From contig CALVYQ010000004.1 in assembly GCA_944372335.1 (NCBI GenBank), positions 30,418 through 94,417 of the forward strand: DNA of 64,000 bases, read 5' to 3'. Shown piece by piece: positions 43,569-51,234 of the stretch. Both the position numbers and the translations under genes were made by a program. This stretch comes from an uncultured Clostridia bacterium. GTDB lineage: Bacteria > Bacillota > Clostridia > Christensenellales > UBA1242. The notes under the pieces are model-generated. The model had not been told where the DNA came from and ran no database searches. It saw only the letters and a list, made by a program, of their open reading frames with translations. How positions within the stretch are numbered: position 1 is the stretch's first letter; each line of letters opens with the position of its first letter.

Positions 43569-44930
43569 ATGTTTAAAATTGCCATTGACGGATATATGGG
43601 TTCTGGGAAATCTACTCTTGCGAAAGGATTATGCGAAAAACTTGGCTCTGATTTCAAAATGCTAGATACAGGAGCTATCTTTCGTGCAATTGCGTACGCC
43701 TATCTTACAAGTTATGGCGAAGATGTAATGGAAGAAAAGGCAAGAGAGCTTGTGAACACTAAAAATATTGAGGTTAGGTTCATCGAAGATAAACAAAATG
43801 TCTTTGTGAATCAAGAAAATGTCACTCCTTTTTTACGTACAGAGGTTATAAGTCAAATGGCATCAAAAATATCTGTCTATCCGTTTGTGCGTGAGAAGTA
43901 TTTAAAAATTGCCAAGGACTTTGCAAGCAGAAATAATTGTGTTATGGAAGGAAGAGATATAGGCTCAGTTGTCATGCCCGATGCAGATATAAAAATATTT
44001 TTGACAGCAAACGAAAAAACACGAGCTATGCGTAGATTTGAAGAGGCAAAACTTCGTGGACAAAAGGTAAAATTTGATGATGTTTTAAAAGATTTAAGAG
44101 AGCGTGATGAGCGTGATACAACCAGAAAAGAAGCTCCTTTAAAGCCATGTAAAGATAGTATAATAGTAGATAATAGCGACATGGATTTAGATGAAACAAT
44201 TGATTTTTGCTATAATCTGATTGCTAATAAATTAGATAAAAATAACATTTGCATTGCAATTGATGGATATGTTTGTTCTGGGAAAAGCACAATTGCAAAA
44301 GAGCTTGCAAGGCGTCTAAGATTTAACTTTTTTGATACAGGGGCGGTGTATCGTGGTATTGCGTGTGGCTTTAAATATCTCAACCTAGATGAAAAAAAGA
44401 TTGATGAAAAATATATCGAAAAATTCGCCAAACAAATCTTTGTCGAAATAAAGTTTATAAAAAATTTAGAACACGTATATGTAAATGGTGTTGACCATAC
44501 AAAAGATTTACGAAGAGATGATATAACAGCACTTTCAGCTAAGATTTCTCCATTTGTAATCATTAGAGAGAAGGTGCTTAAAATTCAACGTGATTTTGCT
44601 AGGACGCATAACGTGGTAATGGAGGGGCGTGATATTGGAAGTGAGGTACTTCCAGATGCAGACTTTAAATTTTTTACAACGGCAGACGAGACAGTGCGTG
44701 CAAAAAGGCGTTATCAACAATTTTTGGAGCGTGGCGAAGATATCACTTACGAAAAAGTGTTAGAAGAACTTAGAGACAGAGACTATAAAGATATTCATCG
44801 TGAACATGGTGCTATTAAAATGATGCCAGATGCATATTTAATTGACACCACAAATCAAACGCTTGATGAAAGTGTTAATGAGTGTATCGATGTTATATTA
44901 AAAAAGAAAAATATTAAAATTTATAAATAA
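43569..44930 (+). CDS. cmk: Tandem fusion of two cytidylate kinase domains
   Basis: Cytidylate kinase phosphorylates CMP and dCMP. A normal bacterial Cmk is about 220 residues; this 453-residue protein contains two full copies in one chain. Copy 1 (residues 1-220) has P-loop GYMGSGKST, DTGAIFR, EGRDIGSVVMPDADIKIFLTA and the LID region RERDERD. Copy 2 (residues 225-453) has P-loop GYVCSGKST near residue 233, DTGAVYRGIA, EGRDIGSEVLPDADFKFFTTA and LRDRDYKD. Both copies keep the catalytic motifs and are clearly diverged from each other, so the duplication is not recent. It is not a frameshift fusion: the linker is in frame with no stop or start signal. Confidence 0.9.
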   Translation: MFKIAIDGYMGSGKSTLAKGLCEKLGSDFKMLDTGAIFRAIAYAYLTSYGEDVMEEKARELVNTKNIEVRFIEDKQNVFVNQENVTPFLRTEVISQMASKISVYPFVREKYLKIAKDFASRNNCVMEGRDIGSVVMPDADIKIFLTANEKTRAMRRFEEAKLRGQKVKFDDVLKDLRERDERDTTRKEAPLKPCKDSIIVDNSDMDLDETIDFCYNLIANKLDKNNICIAIDGYVCSGKSTIAKELARRLRFNFFDTGAVYRGIACGFKYLNLDEKKIDEKYIEKFAKQIFVEIKFIKNLEHVYVNGVDHTKDLRRDDITALSAKISPFVIIREKVLKIQRDFARTHNVVMEGRDIGSEVLPDADFKFFTTADETVRAKRRYQQFLERGEDITYEKVLEELRDRDYKDIHREHGAIKMMPDAYLIDTTNQTLDESVNECIDVILKKKNIKIYK

Positions 44931-44997
44931 TATTTGCTAAATACATCGAAAAAATATATAATATCCATGTTAAAATTTTGTCGAAAAGAGGTCGATA

Positions 44998-45681
44998 ATG
45001 AAAGAGGCATGGAAGAAGAGTTGGAAATATCTGTTGATTTTGCCAATAATAGCGGTGGCGGTTGTTGGAGTTATCTTGACACTACCAGACGGTGAAACAA
45101 AGGCACTATCTGTGAGTGCAAGTGATATTGTGTTAAGGGTAGGCGAGGAAAAAGCGTTAAATTACAGTGTAAATATAAAGCAGGCGGTATGCAGTTTTGA
45201 AGTGGAAGATGAGACAAAGGCGAATATTGACGAAAGCGAGAAAATAATTGTTGGCTTATCAGAAGGGGAAACAGAACTAACGGTGACAGCAAAGTATGGC
45301 AATGAGACAAGTGTTGTCACGGTTAGCGTGACTGTTATAGAAAATAATACGCCAAATTTAGACACACCAAGCGAGCCAGAAAATCCGAATATACCAGATG
45401 AAGTAGAGCCGGTGGAAGATAGTGAAAAGATAAAGGTGATATTTAATAATAACGAAGTAGATGAGTTAGTTTTAAATTTAGGAGAGAACTATAACTTTAG
45501 GCTTGAGAGCGAGGAGAGGAATTTTACCTTTAAAAATATAGGGGATATCATAGTCACAGAGATAACAACCGGCTACTATAAGATAATTGCAAACACAATA
45601 GGCTACCACACCTTAACCATTCAAACTCCTTCATATCAAAGGACAATTGAAATCATTGTAAATAGCCAAAATATAGCGTAG
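44998..45681 (+). CDS. Membrane-anchored protein with a bacterial Ig-like (Big_2-type) domain
   Basis: A 227-residue protein with an N-terminal membrane segment (residues 10-28). An Ig-like domain at about 36-112 has the Big_2 pattern LSVSASDIVLRVGEEK...GETELTVTAKYGNETSVVTVSVTV. A Pro/Glu-rich linker (NTPNLDTPSEPENPNIPDE) and a second beta domain follow. It faces outward and has no catalytic motif. AAGAGGTCGATA precedes the start. Its last codons and its TAG stop (45679-45681) are supplied by a 43-bp palindromic repeat, so the original C-terminus may have been different. Confidence 0.75.
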   Translation: MKEAWKKSWKYLLILPIIAVAVVGVILTLPDGETKALSVSASDIVLRVGEEKALNYSVNIKQAVCSFEVEDETKANIDESEKIIVGLSEGETELTVTAKYGNETSVVTVSVTVIENNTPNLDTPSEPENPNIPDEVEPVEDSEKIKVIFNNNEVDELVLNLGENYNFRLESEERNFTFKNIGDIIVTEITTGYYKIIANTIGYHTLTIQTPSYQRTIEIIVNSQNIA

Positions 45682-45709
45682 TATTTCATGCATAATACAC
45701 TATATTTTG
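45667..45709. repeat. 43-bp palindromic intergenic repeat that supplies a stop codon
   Basis: Arms CAAAATATAGCGTAGTAT (45667-45684) and ATAATACACTATATTTTG (45692-45709) around TTCATGC, with two mismatches. The first 15 bases are read as the last residues and the stop codon of the Ig-like protein gene. Confidence 0.75.
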
Positions 45710-45733
45710 AGAAAGAAAAGTTTATATAAATTG

Positions 45734-45762
45734 TTGACAGTTAGAATTTAATAGTGTTAGAA
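45734..45762 (+). promoter_or_regulatory. Promoter of the 208-residue lipoprotein gene
   Basis: TTGACA (45734-45739), 17 bases, TTAGAA (45757-45762), 19 bases before ATG 45782. Confidence 0.5.
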
Positions 45763-45781
45763 TATTCTTAAGAGGTAAAAA

Positions 45782-46408
45782 ATGGAAAATTTAAAAAATA
45801 AAAAATTAGCACTAATTTTGCCTATGATTGCAATTTTGGCATTTTTTGCAATGACTCTTTCAGGGTGTAATGAGGCATCATCAAGACTCAGTTGGAAGAC
45901 ACAATTTGAAAAATCAACTTATTATATTGGAGATACACTTGATGTCAGTGGCGGAGTGGTTAATTATACCAATGATGAGGGTGATTTGGTGGAAGTTGCG
46001 GTTATGCCAACAGATGTGACATATTTTGATACTTCGTCTTTTGGTGAAAAAATGATGACCATATCTATCGGTGAGGAGACGCTTAACTTTTCTTATACGG
46101 TTAAAAATTTAAAATTAGGCTCTTATCAAGGTAGCCAAAGGGTGGTATATAATGTTGCTACCGGTAGGTCATCTTCTTATAGCATTTCATCAATGAGCTT
46201 GGAGTTTAATTCAGATGGCACTTGCGTAATTTATGAGCAAGGACAGCCAGATTCTGTTGCTTTTGATGTTTATGAAAACGGCACTATGTCAATTCTAAGC
46301 TCACAAAGCTATCATGGCTTTTATTCTAACAACGGTTTAACTCTTTTCATATCTAATGAAGATGTTCAAGAAACACAAACTACGCTATATTTTAATTTTG
46401 TGGGCTAA
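45782..46408 (+). CDS. Lipoprotein of unknown function
   Basis: A 208-residue exported lipoprotein. A hydrophobic signal peptide ends in the lipobox TLSGC (Cys about residue 29). Residues 35-100 look like an Ig-like sandwich with a bacterial-repeat flavour (YYIGDTLDVSGGVVNYTNDEG). The rest resembles a lipocalin-like region with LEFNSDGTCVIYEQ, a pattern seen in secreted proteins of gut Firmicutes. AGAGGTAAAA is the ribosome site. No enzymatic motif is seen. Confidence 0.75.
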   Translation: MENLKNKKLALILPMIAILAFFAMTLSGCNEASSRLSWKTQFEKSTYYIGDTLDVSGGVVNYTNDEGDLVEVAVMPTDVTYFDTSSFGEKMMTISIGEETLNFSYTVKNLKLGSYQGSQRVVYNVATGRSSSYSISSMSLEFNSDGTCVIYEQGQPDSVAFDVYENGTMSILSSQSYHGFYSNNGLTLFISNEDVQETQTTLYFNFVG

Positions 46409-46496
46409 ATTGCTATTAATTTTTAATTATATATTTGTAAATAGCCAATTTAGTTAAGATTTGTTTAATATTTGAAAATTTGACAATAATAGAAGC

Positions 46497-47003
46497 ATGA
46501 AAAAGATTTTGTTATGCTTCTTTTCTTTAATATTATTTTTCTCTGTTGGTTGTGATAATCAAGGGGTATTATGTGTACATCTTAGCGATGCTACACAGGG
46601 CTTAAGCTCAAACTATGCGGTAAGAATGGTGCTTGACAACGATTCAAGAGTGGAAGAAAAATATGTAGAATTACAAATCAAATCATCTGCCGATGACACA
46701 CGATTAAATTTTGGCGAGGAAGGACAAGAGCCACAAGAAATTATCATTGAAGAGGCTGATGAATGGTATAACATCACAGTTTTACAAGCTTCGTCTAATG
46801 GTATGAGTGGCAATGAGACTTATGAGAAATATAAAGACAAGGGTAACATGACCTATCTTTTTACCTCTTCAGTCGGAGCAAAAATCTCATTTAGGGTTGT
46901 TGTTGGTGAGGCTGTTCAAAATGATGATAAAACCGGTTATGTTTTGACTTCAACAGAGTGTGTTTCAAATGAGCTAAGTTTAAATGTGAAAAAAGCAGCT
47001 TGA
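46497..47003 (+). CDS. Short lipoprotein of unknown function
   Basis: A 168-residue lipoprotein. MKKILLCFFSLILFFSVGC is the signal peptide with lipobox SVGC (Cys 19). The mature part is beta-rich and acidic and I do not recognise it. There is no clear ribosome site before ATG 46497. It follows another lipoprotein gene by 88 bases and may share its function, but the sequences are not obviously related. Confidence 0.7.
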   Translation: MKKILLCFFSLILFFSVGCDNQGVLCVHLSDATQGLSSNYAVRMVLDNDSRVEEKYVELQIKSSADDTRLNFGEEGQEPQEIIIEEADEWYNITVLQASSNGMSGNETYEKYKDKGNMTYLFTSSVGAKISFRVVVGEAVQNDDKTGYVLTSTECVSNELSLNVKKAA

Positions 47004-47140
47004 TAAGGAAGTTTATTTTTATATTGTTAAATTTTTTGTAGGATTTATATTTTGATTTTCTATGTGGTATGAATAAGTACCAACTTGATTTTTTCTAATA
47101 TTTATTACGTTTTTTATAGTTATTATAAATGTTTATTTGC

Positions 47141-47169
47141 TTAACAATTATTTTTGTCTTTAATAAGAT
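47141..47169 (+). promoter_or_regulatory. Promoter candidate upstream of the ABC ATPase gene
   Basis: TTAACA (47141-47146), 17 bases, TAAGAT (47164-47169). A hairpin with a T-run lies between it and the gene. Confidence 0.35.
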
Positions 47170-47206
47170 AAAGCGAGTAGGGTGCTTAATTATATCCTGA
47201 TTTTTT

Positions 47207-47240
47207 AAAGGAAAGTTATTAAAATGCTTTCTTTTTTTTT
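47207..47240 (+). terminator. Terminator or attenuator ahead of the ABC ATPase gene
   Basis: AAAGGAAAG (47207-47215) pairs with CTTTCTTTT (47227-47235) with one G-T pair, followed by T to 47240. It may end the lipoprotein transcript, or control read-through from the promoter candidate at 47141. The rest of the 292-base gap is AT-rich without further features. Confidence 0.5.
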
Positions 47241-47295
47241 AATTTTAATGTATTATATATTTAAGAAAATTTGTGCAAGCAGGTAAGGAGGAGAT

Positions 47296-47940
47296 ATGCT
47301 ATCGATTAAAAATTTGTTTTTAAAATACACAAAGGAATATTACGCTTTAAATAATATCAATCTTGATGTGGCAGTCGGTGAAAGTGTTGCGCTTGTTGGT
47401 GAACAAAATAGCGGAAAGACCAGCTTGCTACGGGTTATTGCTAAACTTGAAAACTATGATAGTGGTGAGATTTACATCAATAAGATACCTCTTAAAAAGG
47501 CGGATTTTAAAACTGATGTCAGTGTTGGCTATGTTCCATATTATCCTGTGTTTTTGGAAAACAAGACAGTGTATGAAAATTTTAAATATATTTTGCAGAA
47601 AAAGGGCGTAAAAGAGTCGGAAGCTGAAAAAATGATAAACAACGCAATAATAGAATTTTCTATAGAGAAACTTAGAGATGTGAAACTTAAAAACATCAGA
47701 AAAGAAGATAAGTATATCCTTTCTCTTATTAGATTGTCTTTTAGGCCGATTGATTTGCTTTTAGTTGATAATATATTTGATGAGATTTCAGGAGCTTATA
47801 TTGATGCGATTTTAAGCTTAGTTAAAAAGCTCAAATCTCAAACAACAACTTTAATATTAGCTACTACTAGGCCGGAGATAGCCGATAAGATATGCAAACG
47901 TAAAGTATTTTTTGAAAATGGCTGTATTGTTGATGATTAA
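47296..47940 (+). CDS. Orphan ABC-type ATPase with degenerate catalytic motifs
   Basis: A 214-residue ABC ATPase-like protein. Walker A GEQNSGKTS is intact. The Q-loop Gln is missing (VGYVPYYPVF), the signature is NIRKEDKYIL instead of LSGGQ, Walker B reads LLLVDNIFDE with Asn in place of the catalytic Glu, and the switch His is absent (LATTRPEIAD). It can probably bind but not hydrolyse ATP normally. No permease is adjacent, unlike the pair at 30.7-33.4 kb. AAGGAGGAGAT precedes the start. It may be a regulatory or structural relative of an ABC ATPase. Confidence 0.8.
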   Translation: MLSIKNLFLKYTKEYYALNNINLDVAVGESVALVGEQNSGKTSLLRVIAKLENYDSGEIYINKIPLKKADFKTDVSVGYVPYYPVFLENKTVYENFKYILQKKGVKESEAEKMINNAIIEFSIEKLRDVKLKNIRKEDKYILSLIRLSFRPIDLLLVDNIFDEISGAYIDAILSLVKKLKSQTTTLILATTRPEIADKICKRKVFFENGCIVDD

Positions 47941-48052
47941 AATATCTTCCTATCTAAATTAAAAATATAACAAATAATAAAATTTAGAATTTTATATATT
48001 AAAATACGAGTTTTTTCGTATTTTTTTATTATTTTTTAAATATTTTAGTTTT

Positions 48053-48340
48053 TTACATTTCATCGAGAAAGTTTTGTTTTTTGAAAGTCACTTTTCTTTC
48101 GCCTTTATCTTCCTTTGATATATTATTCATAATTTGAGATAGCATTTCATTTTTGTTTAAATTAGCCTTACCAAGAAGGAGTGGCAATATATCATTTATA
48201 TTTTTATTAGAAAAAAGATTGCCAAAATTTGACGAAGAGTTAGCAGTGTTTGTATCAGAAGTGGGTTGCGATGTATTTTCTTCGCTTATCTTTCCGTCTT
48301 TCATTATTATTCCCTTTGGGTAGTAACTAAAATTATCCAT
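48053..48340 (-). CDS. Small protein of unknown function, 95 residues
   Basis: I do not recognise this protein. A Ser/Thr/Asn-rich segment (residues 20-40) is followed by a hydrophobic patch ILPLLLGK and a basic C-terminus (GERKVTFKKQNF). There is no signal peptide and only a weak start context. It is divergent from the small gene at 48421. Coding is supported by codon use and an uninterrupted frame, but short length keeps confidence moderate. Confidence 0.5.
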   Translation of the reverse strand: MDNFSYYPKGIIMKDGKISEENTSQPTSDTNTANSSSNFGNLFSNKNINDILPLLLGKANLNKNEMLSQIMNNISKEDKGERKVTFKKQNFLDEM

Positions 48341-48420
48341 ATATTATTTATATGTTGAATATTTTATAAATTGTGTAAAAAAAGAAAAATTTTGGCATAT
48401 ATTGTAATTAGAGAGGGAAT

Positions 48421-48699
48421 ATGAAACTAAGTGATTTTGCTAATAGCAAAGAAAATATTGAAGAAAAGCTTGATGAAACTGTCAAAGAAAGTTTAAATGA
48501 AAAATATGACGAACTTAAAGATTTGTCGCATGATGAATTACTTTCACGTTTAACAAAGGAAATTAAAAGACAAAAAGAGGCGGGTGAATTTAATTATGAT
48601 GCACTTATCTCCTCTTTAAACGCAATAAAAATGTATTTACCTGTTGGAACCTATGACAATATGATAAGGATAATTGATGAAATCAATGGAAAAGATTGA
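48421..48699 (+). CDS. Small helical protein encoded with a subtilase
   Basis: A 92-residue, highly charged helical protein (EKLDETVKESLNEKYDELKDLSHDELLSRLTKEIKRQKEAG). It begins after GAGAGGGAAT and overlaps the following protease gene by 23 bases, so the two are translated together. It could be a partner or inhibitor of that protease; this is inference from position only. No known family is recognised. Confidence 0.65.
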   Translation: MKLSDFANSKENIEEKLDETVKESLNEKYDELKDLSHDELLSRLTKEIKRQKEAGEFNYDALISSLNAIKMYLPVGTYDNMIRIIDEINGKD

Positions 48700-49825
48700 T
48701 AAAAGATTGTTTGGACTAATTTCCTGTCTTACGCAAGGAAATAAGATAGGATGTTTTGTCTATTATAATGACAAGATTAGGCTAAAACGCTATCTTGAAA
48801 GTAGAAATATACATATAGAAAATGAATATTTATTCATTAAAGCCTTCTATTGTCGGGCGACAAAAGAAGAAATATTTTCTCTTTCAAAACTAGAAACTGT
48901 TGAGTTTATATCTTCATTGACCATGGCAAGCTTTCAGATGAAAATATCTAAGGAAATTTTAAAAACTCAAAATTTAAACCTCACAGGGAAAGGTGTTGGT
49001 GTTGCGTTTATTGATACCGGCATTGCACCACATTGTGATTTCATGTTGACAGAAAATCGCATTAAAATTTTTAAAGATTTTGTGAAAAATAAAAAATATT
49101 TTTACGATGACAACGGGCATGGAACTTTTGTTTGCGGGGTGTGTGCAGGCGGTGGATTTTTGTCAAATTTTAAGTATGGTGGAGTAGCTCCAAAAGCAAA
49201 TTTATTTGTTTTAAAGGCACTAGGAGAAACGGGAGAAGCAACAGCAAACAAAATTTTAGATGCGATGGAATGGGTATATGATAATCATAATAAATATAAC
49301 ATCAAAGTTGTGTGTATGAGCTTTGGGAGTGAGCCAATAGGTTATAATGACCCAATTATGCAAGGTGCTAATGCGTTATGGAGAGATGGCGTTGTTGTTG
49401 TGGCCGCTGCTGGGAATAGTGGGCCAAAAGAAAACACCATTAAGTCACCGGGCATAAGCCCAGAGATTATCACGGTTGGTGGCTTTGATGATAATCGCTT
49501 TGATGATAGTTCCTTTAACAAAGACTTTTTTGAGATGGCTTCTTTCTCTTCACGAGGCCCAGCACTAAGACATTATAAGCCTGATGTTGTTGCACCAAGT
49601 GTAGATATAATTTCATGTGGCCTAAAAAATTTTTATACCCGTTTAAGTGGAACGAGCGTAGCTACTCCAATGATTGCAGGCGTAGTTTGTTTGATGTTTG
49701 AACGCTTCCCAAGATTGAAGCCTAATGAGGCAAAGTTTAGACTTTTGAGAGGTTGTCAAAGTATTGGCTTTGACGCCAATAGTGAAGGTTATGGCGTGCC
49801 AAATTTATTAAGAATATTAAATTAA
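48677..49825 (+). CDS. Intracellular-type S8 (subtilisin) serine protease
   Basis: A 382-residue subtilase without signal peptide. Residues about 8-88 resemble an I9-type propeptide. The catalytic triad is in FIDTGIA (Asp), NGHGTFVCG (His) and SGTSVATPM (Ser), with oxyanion Asn in AAAGNSGP. ATG 48677 is used because AAGGATAATTG lies just upstream; it overlaps the preceding small gene. Lack of an export signal suggests a cytoplasmic or IspA-like role in protein turnover, or release by an unconventional path. Confidence 0.88.
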   Translation: MKSMEKIDKRLFGLISCLTQGNKIGCFVYYNDKIRLKRYLESRNIHIENEYLFIKAFYCRATKEEIFSLSKLETVEFISSLTMASFQMKISKEILKTQNLNLTGKGVGVAFIDTGIAPHCDFMLTENRIKIFKDFVKNKKYFYDDNGHGTFVCGVCAGGGFLSNFKYGGVAPKANLFVLKALGETGEATANKILDAMEWVYDNHNKYNIKVVCMSFGSEPIGYNDPIMQGANALWRDGVVVVAAAGNSGPKENTIKSPGISPEIITVGGFDDNRFDDSSFNKDFFEMASFSSRGPALRHYKPDVVAPSVDIISCGLKNFYTRLSGTSVATPMIAGVVCLMFERFPRLKPNEAKFRLLRGCQSIGFDANSEGYGVPNLLRILN

Positions 49826-49867
49826 AAATATTCTTGTTGTTTTCAAGTAATATACAAATCAATAAAA

Positions 49868-49892
49868 AATGAGCTTAAGTTTAAAGCTCATA
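49868..49892. terminator. Bidirectional terminator between the subtilase gene and murG
   Basis: AATGAGCTT and AAGCTCATA arms around AAGTTTA, with an A-run before and a T-run after. The murG stop codon lies within it. Confidence 0.75.
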
Positions 49893-50903
49893 TTTTTTTA
49901 TTAATTCAAAAATTTGTTCATTTGCATCAATTTTTTCAATTTTTTTTAAGTTTTTAACCGTTTTTTCTTTATTTTTTAATAAATCTAATAAAATTTCTTT
50001 AATTTTAAGGTAACCAGCTTCTTCCTCTTCAAGGCATTTGGCGTAACCATGTTTTTCAAAATATTTGGCATTTTCTATTTGGTCACCACGGGATATTTTT
50101 TTTGAAAGCGGGATTAATAGCATTGGCAGGTTGAGCATTTTTAATTCATTTATCACACCACTACCGGCACGTGATAAGACAACATCAGCTGTAGTATAGA
50201 AATCTTCGATACGCTCGGTGTATGCCACACCATAATAATTTTTATGTTTAACTTCTTTTCCATTCTTGCCATAGATATGTAAAATGTAGAAATGCTTGGT
50301 CAAGTCATCTAAATTTTCATAGACTATATTGTTTAAAAATGAAGCTCCACTGCTTCCACCAAGAATCAAAAGAAAAGGTAGGTCGCTTTTTATAGCTAGC
50401 TTTTTTCCATTTAAAATCTTTTTGCGTATGGGCTGACCTGTATAGATACATTTTTTTCTTTTCGCAGTTTCTGGGTAGGTTGTGCACATACATTCACAAT
50501 ATCTCAAAATGACCTTGTTTGCTAATCCTAAGCTTAAATCACTTTCATGGCTTATTACAGGAATTTTTAATTTGTGTGCAGATATTGCGACAGGCACAGA
50601 AACAAATCCACCTTTTGAAAAGATGATGTTTGGCTTTACTTTTTTAATCTCTTTTTTTGTCTGCCTTATTGATGAGATTAGTTTAAAAGGTAACATTAAA
50701 TTTCTCAGCGTCAACTTTCTTTCAAATTTTACAACGGGAATTTCGTGATAGATAATTGATTGGTATTTTTTTAGAATGTCCTTTTCCATGCCATTACCGC
50801 CAAAATAGTGGATTTCATATTCCTTTTCTAAATCATTGACAAGAGCTAAGGCGGGATACACATGGCCTGCTGTGCCTCCACCTGTTAAAATAATCTTTTT
50901 CAT
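49881..50903 (-). CDS. murG: UDP-N-acetylglucosamine--muramyl-(pentapeptide) transferase MurG
   Basis: Adds GlcNAc to lipid I to form lipid II on the inner face of the membrane. The 340-residue GT-B enzyme has GGGTAGHVYPALAL at the start, the acceptor-side ISHESDLSLGLANK, a second Gly-rich loop GGSSGASFLN, and the donor-binding SRAGSGVINELKMLNLPMLLIPL. The start has AGGTTTTATG-type context. It stands alone here rather than in a dcw cluster with ftsW and murC. Confidence 0.93.
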   Translation of the reverse strand: MKKIILTGGGTAGHVYPALALVNDLEKEYEIHYFGGNGMEKDILKKYQSIIYHEIPVVKFERKLTLRNLMLPFKLISSIRQTKKEIKKVKPNIIFSKGGFVSVPVAISAHKLKIPVISHESDLSLGLANKVILRYCECMCTTYPETAKRKKCIYTGQPIRKKILNGKKLAIKSDLPFLLILGGSSGASFLNNIVYENLDDLTKHFYILHIYGKNGKEVKHKNYYGVAYTERIEDFYTTADVVLSRAGSGVINELKMLNLPMLLIPLSKKISRGDQIENAKYFEKHGYAKCLEEEEAGYLKIKEILLDLLKNKEKTVKNLKKIEKIDANEQIFELIKKYEL

Positions 50904-51127
50904 AAAACCTCAAAAATTAGTTTATATATCATTTTAATTTTTATGAAAATATCTATAAATTTTGTTAATTTTTGCTTTTATCTATATCAATTTTTTATTT
51001 CAAATACCCTAAATAGTTTAGTTTTAAATATACAAATTAATGTATAAATATTCATTATTTTATAGATAAATTTTCTTTATATATACCTTGGAATAATAAG
51101 AATTTGCAAAAATTGTCAAAAATCATT

Positions 51128-51156
51128 TTTTAATTTAGATGCTTTTGTGATATAAT
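51128..51156 (+). promoter_or_regulatory. Promoter of the topoisomerase operon
   Basis: TTTTAA (51128-51133), 17 bases, TATAAT (51151-51156). The -35 is weak. The rest of the 330-base gap after murG is very AT-rich, and I see no other gene. Confidence 0.45.
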
Positions 51157-51171
51157 CTAATAGAAAATTAA

Positions 51172-51201
51172 TTTTGCATATATTTGCAATCGTATTTGCA
51201 A
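51172..51201 (+). repeat. Three short TTTGCA iterons in the topoisomerase leader
   Basis: TTTGCA occurs at 51173-51178, 51183-51188 and 51195-51200; the last two are within a perfect 9-base direct repeat TATTTGCAA (51181-51189 and 51193-51201). They lie between the -10 box and the ribosome site, where a bound protein could control the operon. Confidence 0.4.
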
Positions 51202-51234
51202 GGATAATTAGAATATTAGAAAATGGAGAACGCT

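Noticed and set aside
51223-51234. ATG 51223 as start of topoisomerase subunit B
   Set aside because: The ribosome site GGAGAA overlaps this codon and is correctly spaced for ATG 51235 instead.
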